A stretch of DNA of 64,000 nucleotides from NCBI RefSeq assembly GCF_000335475.2, contig NZ_ANAH02000018.1:62001-126000 (forward strand), written 5' to 3'. The stretch is from Cystobacter fuscus DSM 2262. Lineage in GTDB: Bacteria; Myxococcota; Myxococcia; Myxococcales; Myxococcaceae. A program made the translations under genes and the position numbers. This document shows, piece by piece, positions 45,431 through 52,922 of this stretch (positions within the stretch are counted from its first letter, which is position 1; every line of letters begins with the position of its first letter). The notes beneath the pieces are model-generated. The model was not told the DNA's origin, ran no database searches, and saw only the letters and a list, made by a program, of their open reading frames with translations.

Positions 45431-46484
45431 CGGAGACCTCCCGGACCGCGATGAAAACCTGGGACAGCCAGCCTGGCTCCGTGGGCAGCAGCGTCACGCG
45501 CTGAAGCACTTCCGTCACCGCGCGCTGGATGATGACGGCGTCCTGCCCGGGCAGGAGTCGCTGGAAGTACTCCGTGATGTGCAGCGGCTCGATGGCGAGC
45601 AGTTCCTCGGTGACCACGGGACAAGGTGCCAGCAGCCGTGGATCGTAGTCGAACAGGAGGAGACGGCCATCTGTCTGGTTGAGCGCCTGCGAGATGTGGT
45701 GCGCCAGATTCTGGATGAGGGCCTGAGTGCCTGGAGGTGCGTCCCGGAACCCGTCGAGCACCAGCCAGAACGGCAGTCCCGGGCGGTTGAGCGTGGAGAG
45801 GATCCAGATGCACAGCTCCTGAGCCCAGCGCTTCTCCTGGGACCGCTGTGGCGGCATGGTGGACAACTGTCCCTTGGCGAGCTGGACGAGATCCCGCGCC
45901 ACGTCGCCCAGCGTGTAGGTCTCCGCGAGCCCCTTCTCGGCCGCGTACGCGAACGTGACGAAGGAGGGCATGGTGTCATTGAGGTGGCTGACGAACCAGC
46001 TCGAGTAGGACTTGCCGCTCTGCGCGGGGCCGTTCACCACCAACACCCTCGGCCCGGCCACACGCTCCACGAACTGGCGCAGCACGACGCGGAGCCGTGC
46101 CCGATCAAGGAAGGGCCCGACGTGCAGTTGGCACCTGGCATAGGGATCGTCCGCCGTCTGCTCCGCCTTGCGGGCCTCCAGCTCGGCCCGGATCTGTTGC
46201 AGCTCGGGGTAGACGGAGAAGTCGGGCAGCCGCAACAACCGCAGGATGGCGGGCTCTCGCGGTGCGAGACCTTCCTCGTCGAAGAACCGAAGCAGCGCGT
46301 GGATGTATTCGTGGACCGAGTTCTTGATGCCGATCCTGCTGCGCACCGTCAGTCCCAGCCAGATTCCGATGGTGTCCGCGGCATGCTGGCCACTGAGGAG
46401 TTGGTCGAGCCGCGAGAACAGAGCGCTGGTCTGAGCCGAGGAGAGGAGCATCTGGGCCTCGTGCGACCATACCGCGTCCGCCAT
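45417..46484 (-). CDS. P-loop ATPase with EAD-like N-terminus
   Basis: A 355-residue protein, first gene of the protease-STAND operon. Residues about 10-100 are a helical domain resembling effector-associated adaptors (LDQLLSG, LGLTVRSRIG, YIHALLRFFDEEGL). Residues about 140-345 are a P-loop NTPase with Walker A GPAQSGKSYSS and an acidic beta strand FWLVLDGFRD; the Walker B lacks the usual second acidic residue, so hydrolysis may be weak or absent. Its 3' end overlaps the STAND gene by 14 bases, implying translational coupling. The paired adaptor-like domains in this protein and the protease suggest direct recruitment between them. Confidence 0.78.
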   Translation of the reverse strand: MADAVWSHEAQMLLSSAQTSALFSRLDQLLSGQHAADTIGIWLGLTVRSRIGIKNSVHEYIHALLRFFDEEGLAPREPAILRLLRLPDFSVYPELQQIRAELEARKAEQTADDPYARCQLHVGPFLDRARLRVVLRQFVERVAGPRVLVVNGPAQSGKSYSSWFVSHLNDTMPSFVTFAYAAEKGLAETYTLGDVARDLVQLAKGQLSTMPPQRSQEKRWAQELCIWILSTLNRPGLPFWLVLDGFRDAPPGTQALIQNLAHHISQALNQTDGRLLLFDYDPRLLAPCPVVTEELLAIEPLHITEYFQRLLPGQDAVIIQRAVTEVLQRVTLLPTEPGWLSQVFIAVREVSDALR

Positions 46485-46556
46485 GCGCGAGCTAGCGGAC
46501 CCCCAGCGTGTCGGGGGAGGATGGGGCTACCCGCTCCATCACCCAGGCCTCGACCC

Positions 46557-47828
46557 ATGCCCTACGTCTGTGGAAGCTGCAGGACCGACCTCACCCATCT
46601 CGTGACGGAGAAGCAGACCGAGGAGGGCATCATGGTCTTCGAGGGGTTCACGCCAGGCGCGAGCGAGCCGACACCCGCTCCGAAGTTCCAGAGCGTGAGC
46701 TTCAAATGTACCAACACGCCCAACTGCGGCAGGCTCAACGCCTTCGAGATCGCGGCGAAGGACGCCAACGACACGGTTCTTGGCCGAATCCTGGATGAGG
46801 AAGAAAGCCAGACGTACACGCAGCTGCGGACCTACGTGACCCCCAAGGAGACCGGAGAACGGATCGACAAGTACGTGTCCTGGCTCTTCGGCGGCGCGGG
46901 GACCCTGAGCACGCTCCTGGCTCTCTTCAACAGCGTCATCCCCTTCACCCCCGCGGGCAAGGTCCTCCTCACGATCTCCATCGTCTTGATGGTCGCGTGC
47001 CTGCTTGCCGCCGCGAGCGCCTCGACCCTGACCGCCAAGAAGATCAATCCGAACAACCTCAAGGCCCTCATGGCGCATGTCGTCGAGCGCCGCGGCAAGC
47101 AGGGCTCGCAGCTCTGGCTGGCCACGTTGTTCTTCGCGGGAGCGATCCTCGTGTTGGGGCTCATCCCCGCCTTGAACCTGATGACCCAGGAGAGCAAGCA
47201 CCCGCGGCTCCAGGCCGGCTACGCGTATGACTCGAATCGCCTGACCGCCACCTTGAACGCGTCGGGACTCGATCCATTCGAGGTGATCGAACTCCAGATC
47301 TTCGCTCGGAATGACCCGAACGCGGTGGTGGCCCGCGGGCGCTCGGCCGCGGGAGCCTCGGGTGAGGCCCAGCTCAACCTCACGCTGGACCGCGGGGACC
47401 AGGTCCGCCCACTGGCGATGAAGAGCTGGAGGTCGCACGATGGGAAGATGGAGGATGAGCAGCTCACCGCGCTCGAAATCCCCGCCCCCTCCATCGCGGA
47501 GCAGGTCACCTACAGCCTCGAGAATGGCAAGCTGCGGCTCGGCCTCGCGGTGACCAACCTCGCCGCACCCAGAACCTACGTGCTCGAGGTCTCGCGAGAA
47601 GGCAAGAACGCACCGCACGTGCTGGCTCAGACCCGCCTCGTTCTCGGTTCCACCGTCTCGACAGGTGAGTTGAAGCTCGAGAAGGACGTCGATCTGGCAT
47701 CAGGAGCCCTCTCCCTCGTCGTCGCTCGAGAGGAGGGAAGCAACCTCGTGAGCATCTTCAACCGCAAGCTCACGGACAGCGTCCTGCAGGTCTCGCAAGC
47801 GCCGCTCGTGAACGGGGCGGCGAACTGA
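46557..47828 (+). CDS. Zinc-ribbon membrane protein, divergent from the STAND operon
   Basis: A 423-residue protein from the ATG at 46557; an in-frame ATG at 46521 is possible but sits directly on its own GGGGGAGG. Residues 1-60 carry a zinc-ribbon-like cysteine set (CGSC near the start, CTNTPNCG later). Residues about 110-215 hold three hydrophobic segments (near 113-128, 135-155 and 183-203). The last 210 residues are beta-rich, likely two Ig-like domains. No enzyme motif is seen. It starts 72 bases from the ATPase gene on the opposite strand, so the promoters are shared or adjacent and it may be the membrane component of the same system. Confidence 0.7.
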   Translation: MPYVCGSCRTDLTHLVTEKQTEEGIMVFEGFTPGASEPTPAPKFQSVSFKCTNTPNCGRLNAFEIAAKDANDTVLGRILDEEESQTYTQLRTYVTPKETGERIDKYVSWLFGGAGTLSTLLALFNSVIPFTPAGKVLLTISIVLMVACLLAAASASTLTAKKINPNNLKALMAHVVERRGKQGSQLWLATLFFAGAILVLGLIPALNLMTQESKHPRLQAGYAYDSNRLTATLNASGLDPFEVIELQIFARNDPNAVVARGRSAAGASGEAQLNLTLDRGDQVRPLAMKSWRSHDGKMEDEQLTALEIPAPSIAEQVTYSLENGKLRLGLAVTNLAAPRTYVLEVSREGKNAPHVLAQTRLVLGSTVSTGELKLEKDVDLASGALSLVVAREEGSNLVSIFNRKLTDSVLQVSQAPLVNGAAN

Positions 47829-48018
47829 TGAAGTCCGCGTCCGCGCACACGGAGAGGACCATGCTCGGAGGCAAGGCACGGCAGACCCGCCGCGCTGGGC
47901 ATCCGCGGGGACCCGCGGGTTCATCGTTCACCTATACGCTATGCGCATGCGCGCCTCGCAACGGCGTCAGGGGTTCGTTGTAAACGACGGCCGTCGCATC
48001 GACTGTCGGAGAGACTCC

Positions 48019-49281
48019 ATGAACGTCACGAAGAACATGCAGTGGTGGGTGTTGTGGGGCGTGGTCGCGGGTTCCGTGCCCGGCTGCGGTGGGAAGCCAC
48101 CGGCCACGCCCGTTCCGCCGGAGCAGGAGCGGGTCGTGCTGCGCGTCCCGCTCTACTCGTGGATTCCCGACGCCGCGGGGGACAAGTTCCAGGCCCTGTC
48201 CGCGCGCATCGAGGCCGAGTTCGAGGCCGAGCACCCGGAGGTGGACCTGGACGTCAATCCCTCCTGCTTCAAGGATGACCTCTATGAGCCCTCCGAGCTC
48301 GCGCGCTCGCTCCGGGGAGAAGGGGAGTGCCCCTATGACGTCGTCGAGGTGGACACATCCCTGCTCGGCGAGCTCGTGGGCACCGGCGCCGTGCGGCCCT
48401 GGTCCGCGCTCCCCGAGGGCCCTCGCTGGCACTCCGCGGGCGTGTCCGCCTCCACGTTCGAGGGCAAGCTCTACGGCGTGCCGCACTGGCAATGCTCCCA
48501 CTACATCATCTCCCGCGACGAGGCCGTGAGCCGCGCGCATACGGTGGATGAGCTGGTCCAGGCCCTCGCGGCGCTCAACACCCCCGCCATGGATCTCTCG
48601 GCCAACCTCCTGGGGAGCTGGAACCTGCCCTCGCTCTACCTCGATGCCTGGGCGGACACCAACGGCCCCGACCACGTGCAGTCCGCCGTGACCACCGAGC
48701 ACTACGACACGGACGTGCTCGCCGGCATGAAGAAGCTCGCCAGCGCCTGCGCCACCGCCGAGGGCAACCCCTGCATCGACGGCACGTACGACGCCGAGGC
48801 GAACCTCGACGTGCCCGATGTGCTCCTCGCCGAGGGCCGCGCCGACGCCACCCTGGGCTTCTCCGAGCGGCTGCACGGCATCCTCAAGAAGCTGCCCTCG
48901 GCGGAGAGCCGCGCCGCGCTGCGCATCTCCCCCGCGCCCCTGGGCCTGGGCAATCAACCCCTGCTCTTCACCGACTCGTTCTTCCTGGGCGAGCGCTGCA
49001 CCGGTGCGTGCGAGCAGGCCGCCCAGGCCTTCGTCGCGTACATGACCCGCACGAGCACCTACCAGTGGATCGTCCTCGGCGAGGACGCGCCCGCAGAGGG
49101 CCGGGTGCCGCGCTACCTCATGCCCGCCAACCTGGACGTGTATGAGCTGCCCGGCGTGAAGGCCGATCCCTTCTACCCCGTCATCAGGGCCGCCACCGCC
49201 ACCGGCGCGCCCTTTCCCAACGCGGGCCTGCTGAACATCCGCAAGTCCATGCGCGACGCCATCCTCGGCGCGCTCCAGTAG
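48019..49281 (+). CDS. Thiaminase I-like secreted enzyme (thiamine pyridinylase)
   Basis: A 420-residue exported protein with the periplasmic-binding-protein fold. The ATG at 48019 follows GGAGAGAC and gives a signal ending VPGC (Cys23). It matches the thiaminase I pattern throughout: LRVPLYSWIPDA, YDVVEVDTSLLGELV, LYGVPHWQCSHYII with the nucleophile Cys159, ATLGFSERLHG with Glu283 at the general-base position, QPLLFTDSFFL and RVPRYLMPANLDVYE. Thiaminase I (EC 2.5.1.2) swaps the thiazole of thiamine for another base and so destroys it. In a predatory bacterium it could starve prey of the vitamin or scavenge the pyrimidine. No thiamine genes are adjacent. A sugar-binding lipoprotein is the alternative, but Cys and Glu conservation argues for the enzyme. 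Confidence 0.8.
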   Translation: MNVTKNMQWWVLWGVVAGSVPGCGGKPPATPVPPEQERVVLRVPLYSWIPDAAGDKFQALSARIEAEFEAEHPEVDLDVNPSCFKDDLYEPSELARSLRGEGECPYDVVEVDTSLLGELVGTGAVRPWSALPEGPRWHSAGVSASTFEGKLYGVPHWQCSHYIISRDEAVSRAHTVDELVQALAALNTPAMDLSANLLGSWNLPSLYLDAWADTNGPDHVQSAVTTEHYDTDVLAGMKKLASACATAEGNPCIDGTYDAEANLDVPDVLLAEGRADATLGFSERLHGILKKLPSAESRAALRISPAPLGLGNQPLLFTDSFFLGERCTGACEQAAQAFVAYMTRTSTYQWIVLGEDAPAEGRVPRYLMPANLDVYELPGVKADPFYPVIRAATATGAPFPNAGLLNIRKSMRDAILGALQ

Positions 49282-49291
49282 CGGCCGCGGC

Positions 49292-50479
49292 TCACAGCAG
49301 GGGCGCGAGCGGATCCACCCCCAGCAGCACGCCGCCAATGGACTCGAGGACCACCGAGCTCACCATGGCGTGCTGCGTGGCCACGTGGATGTCGCGCATG
49401 CAGCGCTGCAGCGGGGAGGAGTGGTGGACGGACACGCCTCCGCCCGCCTCGTACATGGCATCCACCACGCGCGCCGCGCTGCGCATGGCATGGGCATAGG
49501 ACAGCCGCAGCTCCGCCCGGTGGCGCACCGTCAGCTCCCGACGTGCACCCGCCTCGAAGGTGGCGTTCACCGTCTCCATCAGCAGGGCCCGCGCGGCGCG
49601 CAGCGTGGCCTCGGCCTCGGCGAAGGAGTGCTGCACCACGCCGCGCGTGGCCAGCAGGCGCCCCGTGGGCATGAGCTTCTTGGTCTGCGCCAGCGCCGCC
49701 AGCTCGTCGAGCGCCCGGCGGGCGATGCCCAGCCCCACCGCCGGCAGGCCCACCCCCAACAGCCCCAGCGCCGGAAAGGCATAGAGGGGTCGGTCCAGGC
49801 GCGGGCGCTCGGTGATGAGGGAGAAGGCGCGCTCGGCGGGCACGAAGATGTCCTGGACCGAGATGTCTCCGCTGCCCGTGCCGCTCAGGCCCATGGCGTT
49901 CCAGGTGTCGTGCAGGGTCGCGTCCGAGGCGGGAAAGCAGAACGTGCGGATCTCGGGCATGCCCTCGCGCACCATGCGGGGCGCTCCGTCCTTCGTCACC
50001 ACCGCGCCACCCGTCAGCCAGCGGCAGTTCTGGCTCCCGCTCGCCCAGGACCAGCGGCCCGTGAGGCGGTAGCCCCCCTCGACGAGCTCGGCGCGTCCCG
50101 TCGGCGCGGCCACGCCTCCGATGATGACGTCCGGCGAACTGAAGATGGTGCGCGCCGCGGACTCGGGCACCCAGGCGGCGACCATCGCGGTACACGCGCC
50201 GATCATCACGTTCCAGCCCACCGAGCCATCCGCCCGGGACAGCTCCTCCACGATCTCGATGATCCGCGCGGGGTGCAGCTCCAGGCCGCCATAGGCCTCG
50301 GGCAGCACCATGCGGAAGAACCCGGCATCGGCCAGCTCCCGCGCGAGCGCCGCGGGCAGCCGGCGGGCGGCTTCGATCTCCTCGGAACGGGCGGACAGCT
50401 CGGGCGCGAGGCGCCGGGCTTCGGCCAGCAGGGGATGCTCGGAGGAGGTCTTCACGGCGGGCGGGGATGCGGTCGTCAT
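49292..50479 (-). CDS. Acyl-CoA dehydrogenase-like flavin monooxygenase
   Basis: A 395-residue protein of the acyl-CoA-dehydrogenase fold. Landmarks are the N-terminal helical domain (FFRMVLPEAYGGLELHP), a middle beta domain (GRWSWASGSQNCRW, FVPAER) and the C-terminal helical bundle of the type-2 class (GGVSVHHSSPLQRCMRDIH). Type-2 members are mostly group D flavin monooxygenases (HsaA-like), which use reduced flavin from a partner reductase to hydroxylate aromatic or polyketide substrates. The catalytic Glu of true acyl-CoA dehydrogenases was not found. It converges on the thiaminase gene (10 bases apart). No reductase gene lies nearby. Confidence 0.82.
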   Translation of the reverse strand: MTTASPPAVKTSSEHPLLAEARRLAPELSARSEEIEAARRLPAALARELADAGFFRMVLPEAYGGLELHPARIIEIVEELSRADGSVGWNVMIGACTAMVAAWVPESAARTIFSSPDVIIGGVAAPTGRAELVEGGYRLTGRWSWASGSQNCRWLTGGAVVTKDGAPRMVREGMPEIRTFCFPASDATLHDTWNAMGLSGTGSGDISVQDIFVPAERAFSLITERPRLDRPLYAFPALGLLGVGLPAVGLGIARRALDELAALAQTKKLMPTGRLLATRGVVQHSFAEAEATLRAARALLMETVNATFEAGARRELTVRHRAELRLSYAHAMRSAARVVDAMYEAGGGVSVHHSSPLQRCMRDIHVATQHAMVSSVVLESIGGVLLGVDPLAPLL

Positions 50480-50531
50480 CCCGGGAGTCTACGGGGCGCG
50501 GCCCGGAAGGAGCCAGCGACGGGGTCCGGCC

Positions 50532-51965
50532 TCAGCGCGCCTTCACCCAGGTGCCATGGAAGGTGAAGGGGAAGGCGTGATCCAACCAGGCCCGGCCCAC
50601 CGCTCCCGCCTCGGGCGCCTTCGCGTCCAGCACCGCCACGTACGTCTGGTCGCTCGTGGCATCGTAGGTCTGCACCAGCAGCCAGCCATCGTCCTCGCTC
50701 GAGCCCCCGGCCCGCGGGACGAAGCTGGGCTCGGAGGGATGGTGCCCGGCGCCCAGCGTCACCACCGTCTCCGCGCCCGTCTCCATGTCCACCTTCACCA
50801 GCACGTCATGGGGTCCTCGCCAGGTGTCGGGGCCCGAGTGCGCCGCCGCGTACGTGTAGCGGTGGCGCGCCCCGGCCCGCAGCGGCGTGGCACTGGGAAA
50901 CTCGCAGCTCCGGTCCGAGACCTGCTCGGAGAGCAACCAGCCCGCCTGCACGTCCAACGTCGCCCGGTGCAGCCGGCCCTGGGCGTCCGTGCGGGTCCAG
51001 CCGTGGGGCAGCTCGGCCAGCCACTGGTTGGTGCCGAAGTCCGGATAGCGCACGTAGTCCACCTGGAGGCGTCTGCCATCCTCGAACGCATTGCCGAAGT
51101 GCCACGTATGGAAGGGCTCGGCCGGAAAGCGCGCCACCTGGGCGGGCGCATCGATGGGGACGACGAGGACTTCCGTTCCCAGCTTCGGACGCCACTCGAG
51201 GTTGTCCGACACGCTGCCCTGGCCGAGCAGCACCCGGAAGAGGTTCAGGCGCACCGGCGACACGAAGAAGACCAGGTGGTGGTCGGTGGCGATGAAGTCG
51301 TGGACCAGGGTCGGGCCGGGCAGGGGCACGCTGCCCAGGCGGCGCACACGTCCGGCGTCGGGCAGTTCGTACAGATCCAACTGGGTGACACGCCCGTAGC
51401 GCAGCCCGAAGTTGTAGGACGCCCGCCGCGACACCACGGCATGCGGGTGGGCGGAGAAGGTCGGTCCCACCACGCCTCCGAGGTCCGTCTCCCCCAGGGT
51501 GCTCAGGTCCTCCAGGGACAGCTCCGTGGGCAGGGTGGACTCCACCAGGGCGAAGAGCCGTCCGTTCCACACCAGGGGGGAGGTGTTGGCCGCGTTCTTC
51601 ACCCCGCCGAACAGCCGCCGCCACAGCGAGGGCGCACGGGTGCCATAGTTGCTGTAGAGCACCTGGCCCGCATCGCGCTCGGCGCGGATGCTCGGGGTGT
51701 CGATGGCGCGCGCCGCCCCCTGGGCCTGGCCGCCCGCGAAGCGCACCGCCAGCACGCCGCCATCCCCGTCGAACAAATGGCCGTAGCGCTGCCCCCCCAC
51801 GCCGAACGCCACCGGCCCCACGCGCACCAGGGTCCCATTCAACTCCTCGGGCAGTCGGCCCTCCACGCGCATCGGCTCGAAGCCATGGGTCCGAGACAGC
51901 TCCCGGTAGGCCTTGAGCCAGGAGGGGGACTCGGCGGAACGGAGGGCGGAGGCGGCGCTCGTCAT
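50532..51965 (-). CDS. Carotenoid oxygenase (RPE65/CCO family)
   Basis: A 477-residue protein. The ATG at 51965 is preferred over one 15 bases upstream because CGGAG precedes it at about 5 bases. The four iron-binding histidines are in SAHPHAV, LVHDFIAT, PFHTWHFGNAF and the C-terminal FTFHGTW. Other family landmarks are NGTLVRVGPV and HLFDGDGGVLAVRF near the N-terminus. Members cleave carotenoids or other double-bonded aromatics, and some only isomerise. Many myxobacteria make carotenoids, so turnover or retinal/apocarotenoid production is plausible. The divergent TetR gene 228 bases away is a likely regulator. Confidence 0.9.
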   Translation of the reverse strand: MTSAASALRSAESPSWLKAYRELSRTHGFEPMRVEGRLPEELNGTLVRVGPVAFGVGGQRYGHLFDGDGGVLAVRFAGGQAQGAARAIDTPSIRAERDAGQVLYSNYGTRAPSLWRRLFGGVKNAANTSPLVWNGRLFALVESTLPTELSLEDLSTLGETDLGGVVGPTFSAHPHAVVSRRASYNFGLRYGRVTQLDLYELPDAGRVRRLGSVPLPGPTLVHDFIATDHHLVFFVSPVRLNLFRVLLGQGSVSDNLEWRPKLGTEVLVVPIDAPAQVARFPAEPFHTWHFGNAFEDGRRLQVDYVRYPDFGTNQWLAELPHGWTRTDAQGRLHRATLDVQAGWLLSEQVSDRSCEFPSATPLRAGARHRYTYAAAHSGPDTWRGPHDVLVKVDMETGAETVVTLGAGHHPSEPSFVPRAGGSSEDDGWLLVQTYDATSDQTYVAVLDAKAPEAGAVGRAWLDHAFPFTFHGTWVKAR

Positions 51966-51994
51966 GGGGTCTCCGGGCAAGAGGGGAAGCCCTT

Positions 51995-52000
51995 CTTATA
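51995..52000 (-). promoter_or_regulatory. Possible -10 box of the carotenoid oxygenase
   Basis: On the minus strand TATAAG lies 30 bases before the ATG, a normal distance for a transcript with a short leader. No good -35 hexamer is visible 17 bases upstream, so an activator or alternative sigma factor may be needed. Confidence 0.3.
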
Positions 52001-52098
52001 ACCGCTCCCCCCGTCGCGATCGTGGCCTTCCCATGGCTGGGGGATGGGAAGGCAGGTGCCCCCGGGCCCCAGGGCATCCGCGCGGAGTCTTCCGTTGG

Positions 52099-52115
52099 TG
52101 CTGACGGTGTCAACA
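52099..52115. promoter_or_regulatory. Candidate TetR operator
   Basis: TGCTGAC-GGT-GTCAACA is a 17-base inverted repeat with one mismatch, in the intergenic region between the divergent carotenoid oxygenase and TetR genes, 78 bases before the TetR start. Size, symmetry and place fit a TetR-family operator controlling both genes. Confidence 0.4.
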
Positions 52116-52193
52116 TGTAGGGTGCCGGGGCCCCCTTCCCCGTGCTCCGGCATGCCGCCCGAGCGTGGTGGGCCCACGGGGAGAGGAGAAGGC

Positions 52194-52835
52194 ATGGCGG
52201 TGCGGGGTGCTCGGAAGAAGGTGGCGGACAAGGAGCACTATCACCATGGTGACCTGCGCCGGGCGCTGTTGGACGCGTCCCTGGAGCTCATCTCCAAGGA
52301 GGGCTTCGGCGCCCTGTCCCTTCGGGAGGTGGCCCGGCGGGCCGGGGTGACGCACGCGGCGCCCTACCGGCACTTCGCGGACAAGGAGGCGCTGCTGGCG
52401 GCGGTGGCCGAGGAGGGCTTTCGCGCGATGACGGCGCGCATGCGCCAGGACATGGCCCGGGAGCCCACACCCATGGAGCGCCTGATGGCCTGTGGGGTGG
52501 CCTATGTCCTCTTCGCCGTGGAGAACGCCGCGCACTTCCGGGTGATGTTCGGCCCCCACTTCACCCGGCCCCTGACGCCGAGCGAGTCCCAGGAGGAGGG
52601 CAACTCGTTCCAGTTGCTGGTGGACGCCATCCTCGAGGCCCAGCGGGCCGGAGAGGTGCGCGCGGGCGAGCCCCATGCGCTCGCGCTCACGTGCTGGTCC
52701 CTGGTGCATGGCCTGGCCTCACTGTGGGTGGATCGCCAGTTGGAGCACACGGGGTTGAGCACGGGGGTCGAGGCGCTGGCCTGGGAGCAGACGCGGATGT
52801 TGATGAGGGGTCTGGCGCTCACCCCGGCCGGGTGA
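52194..52835 (+). CDS. TetR-family transcriptional regulator
   Basis: A 213-residue repressor. The ATG at 52194 follows GAGGAGAAGG. The N-terminal helix-turn-helix is typical (HGDLRRALLDASLELISKE, then REVARRAGVTHAAPYRHFADKEALLAAV). The C-terminal ligand domain resembles the WHG type (AYVLFAVENAAHFRVMFGP, LVHGLASLWVD). It is divergent from the carotenoid oxygenase gene, so the effector may be a carotenoid or its cleavage product; that is inference from position. Confidence 0.9.
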   Translation: MAVRGARKKVADKEHYHHGDLRRALLDASLELISKEGFGALSLREVARRAGVTHAAPYRHFADKEALLAAVAEEGFRAMTARMRQDMAREPTPMERLMACGVAYVLFAVENAAHFRVMFGPHFTRPLTPSESQEEGNSFQLLVDAILEAQRAGEVRAGEPHALALTCWSLVHGLASLWVDRQLEHTGLSTGVEALAWEQTRMLMRGLALTPAG

Positions 52836-52922
52836 GGCGCCCCGCGCCGCCCATTTCTCCATTGCGTGCGCGGCGACAAATGGGCATGTCTCTTGGATTC
52901 ACCCCCATGCTCCGAGCTTTCG

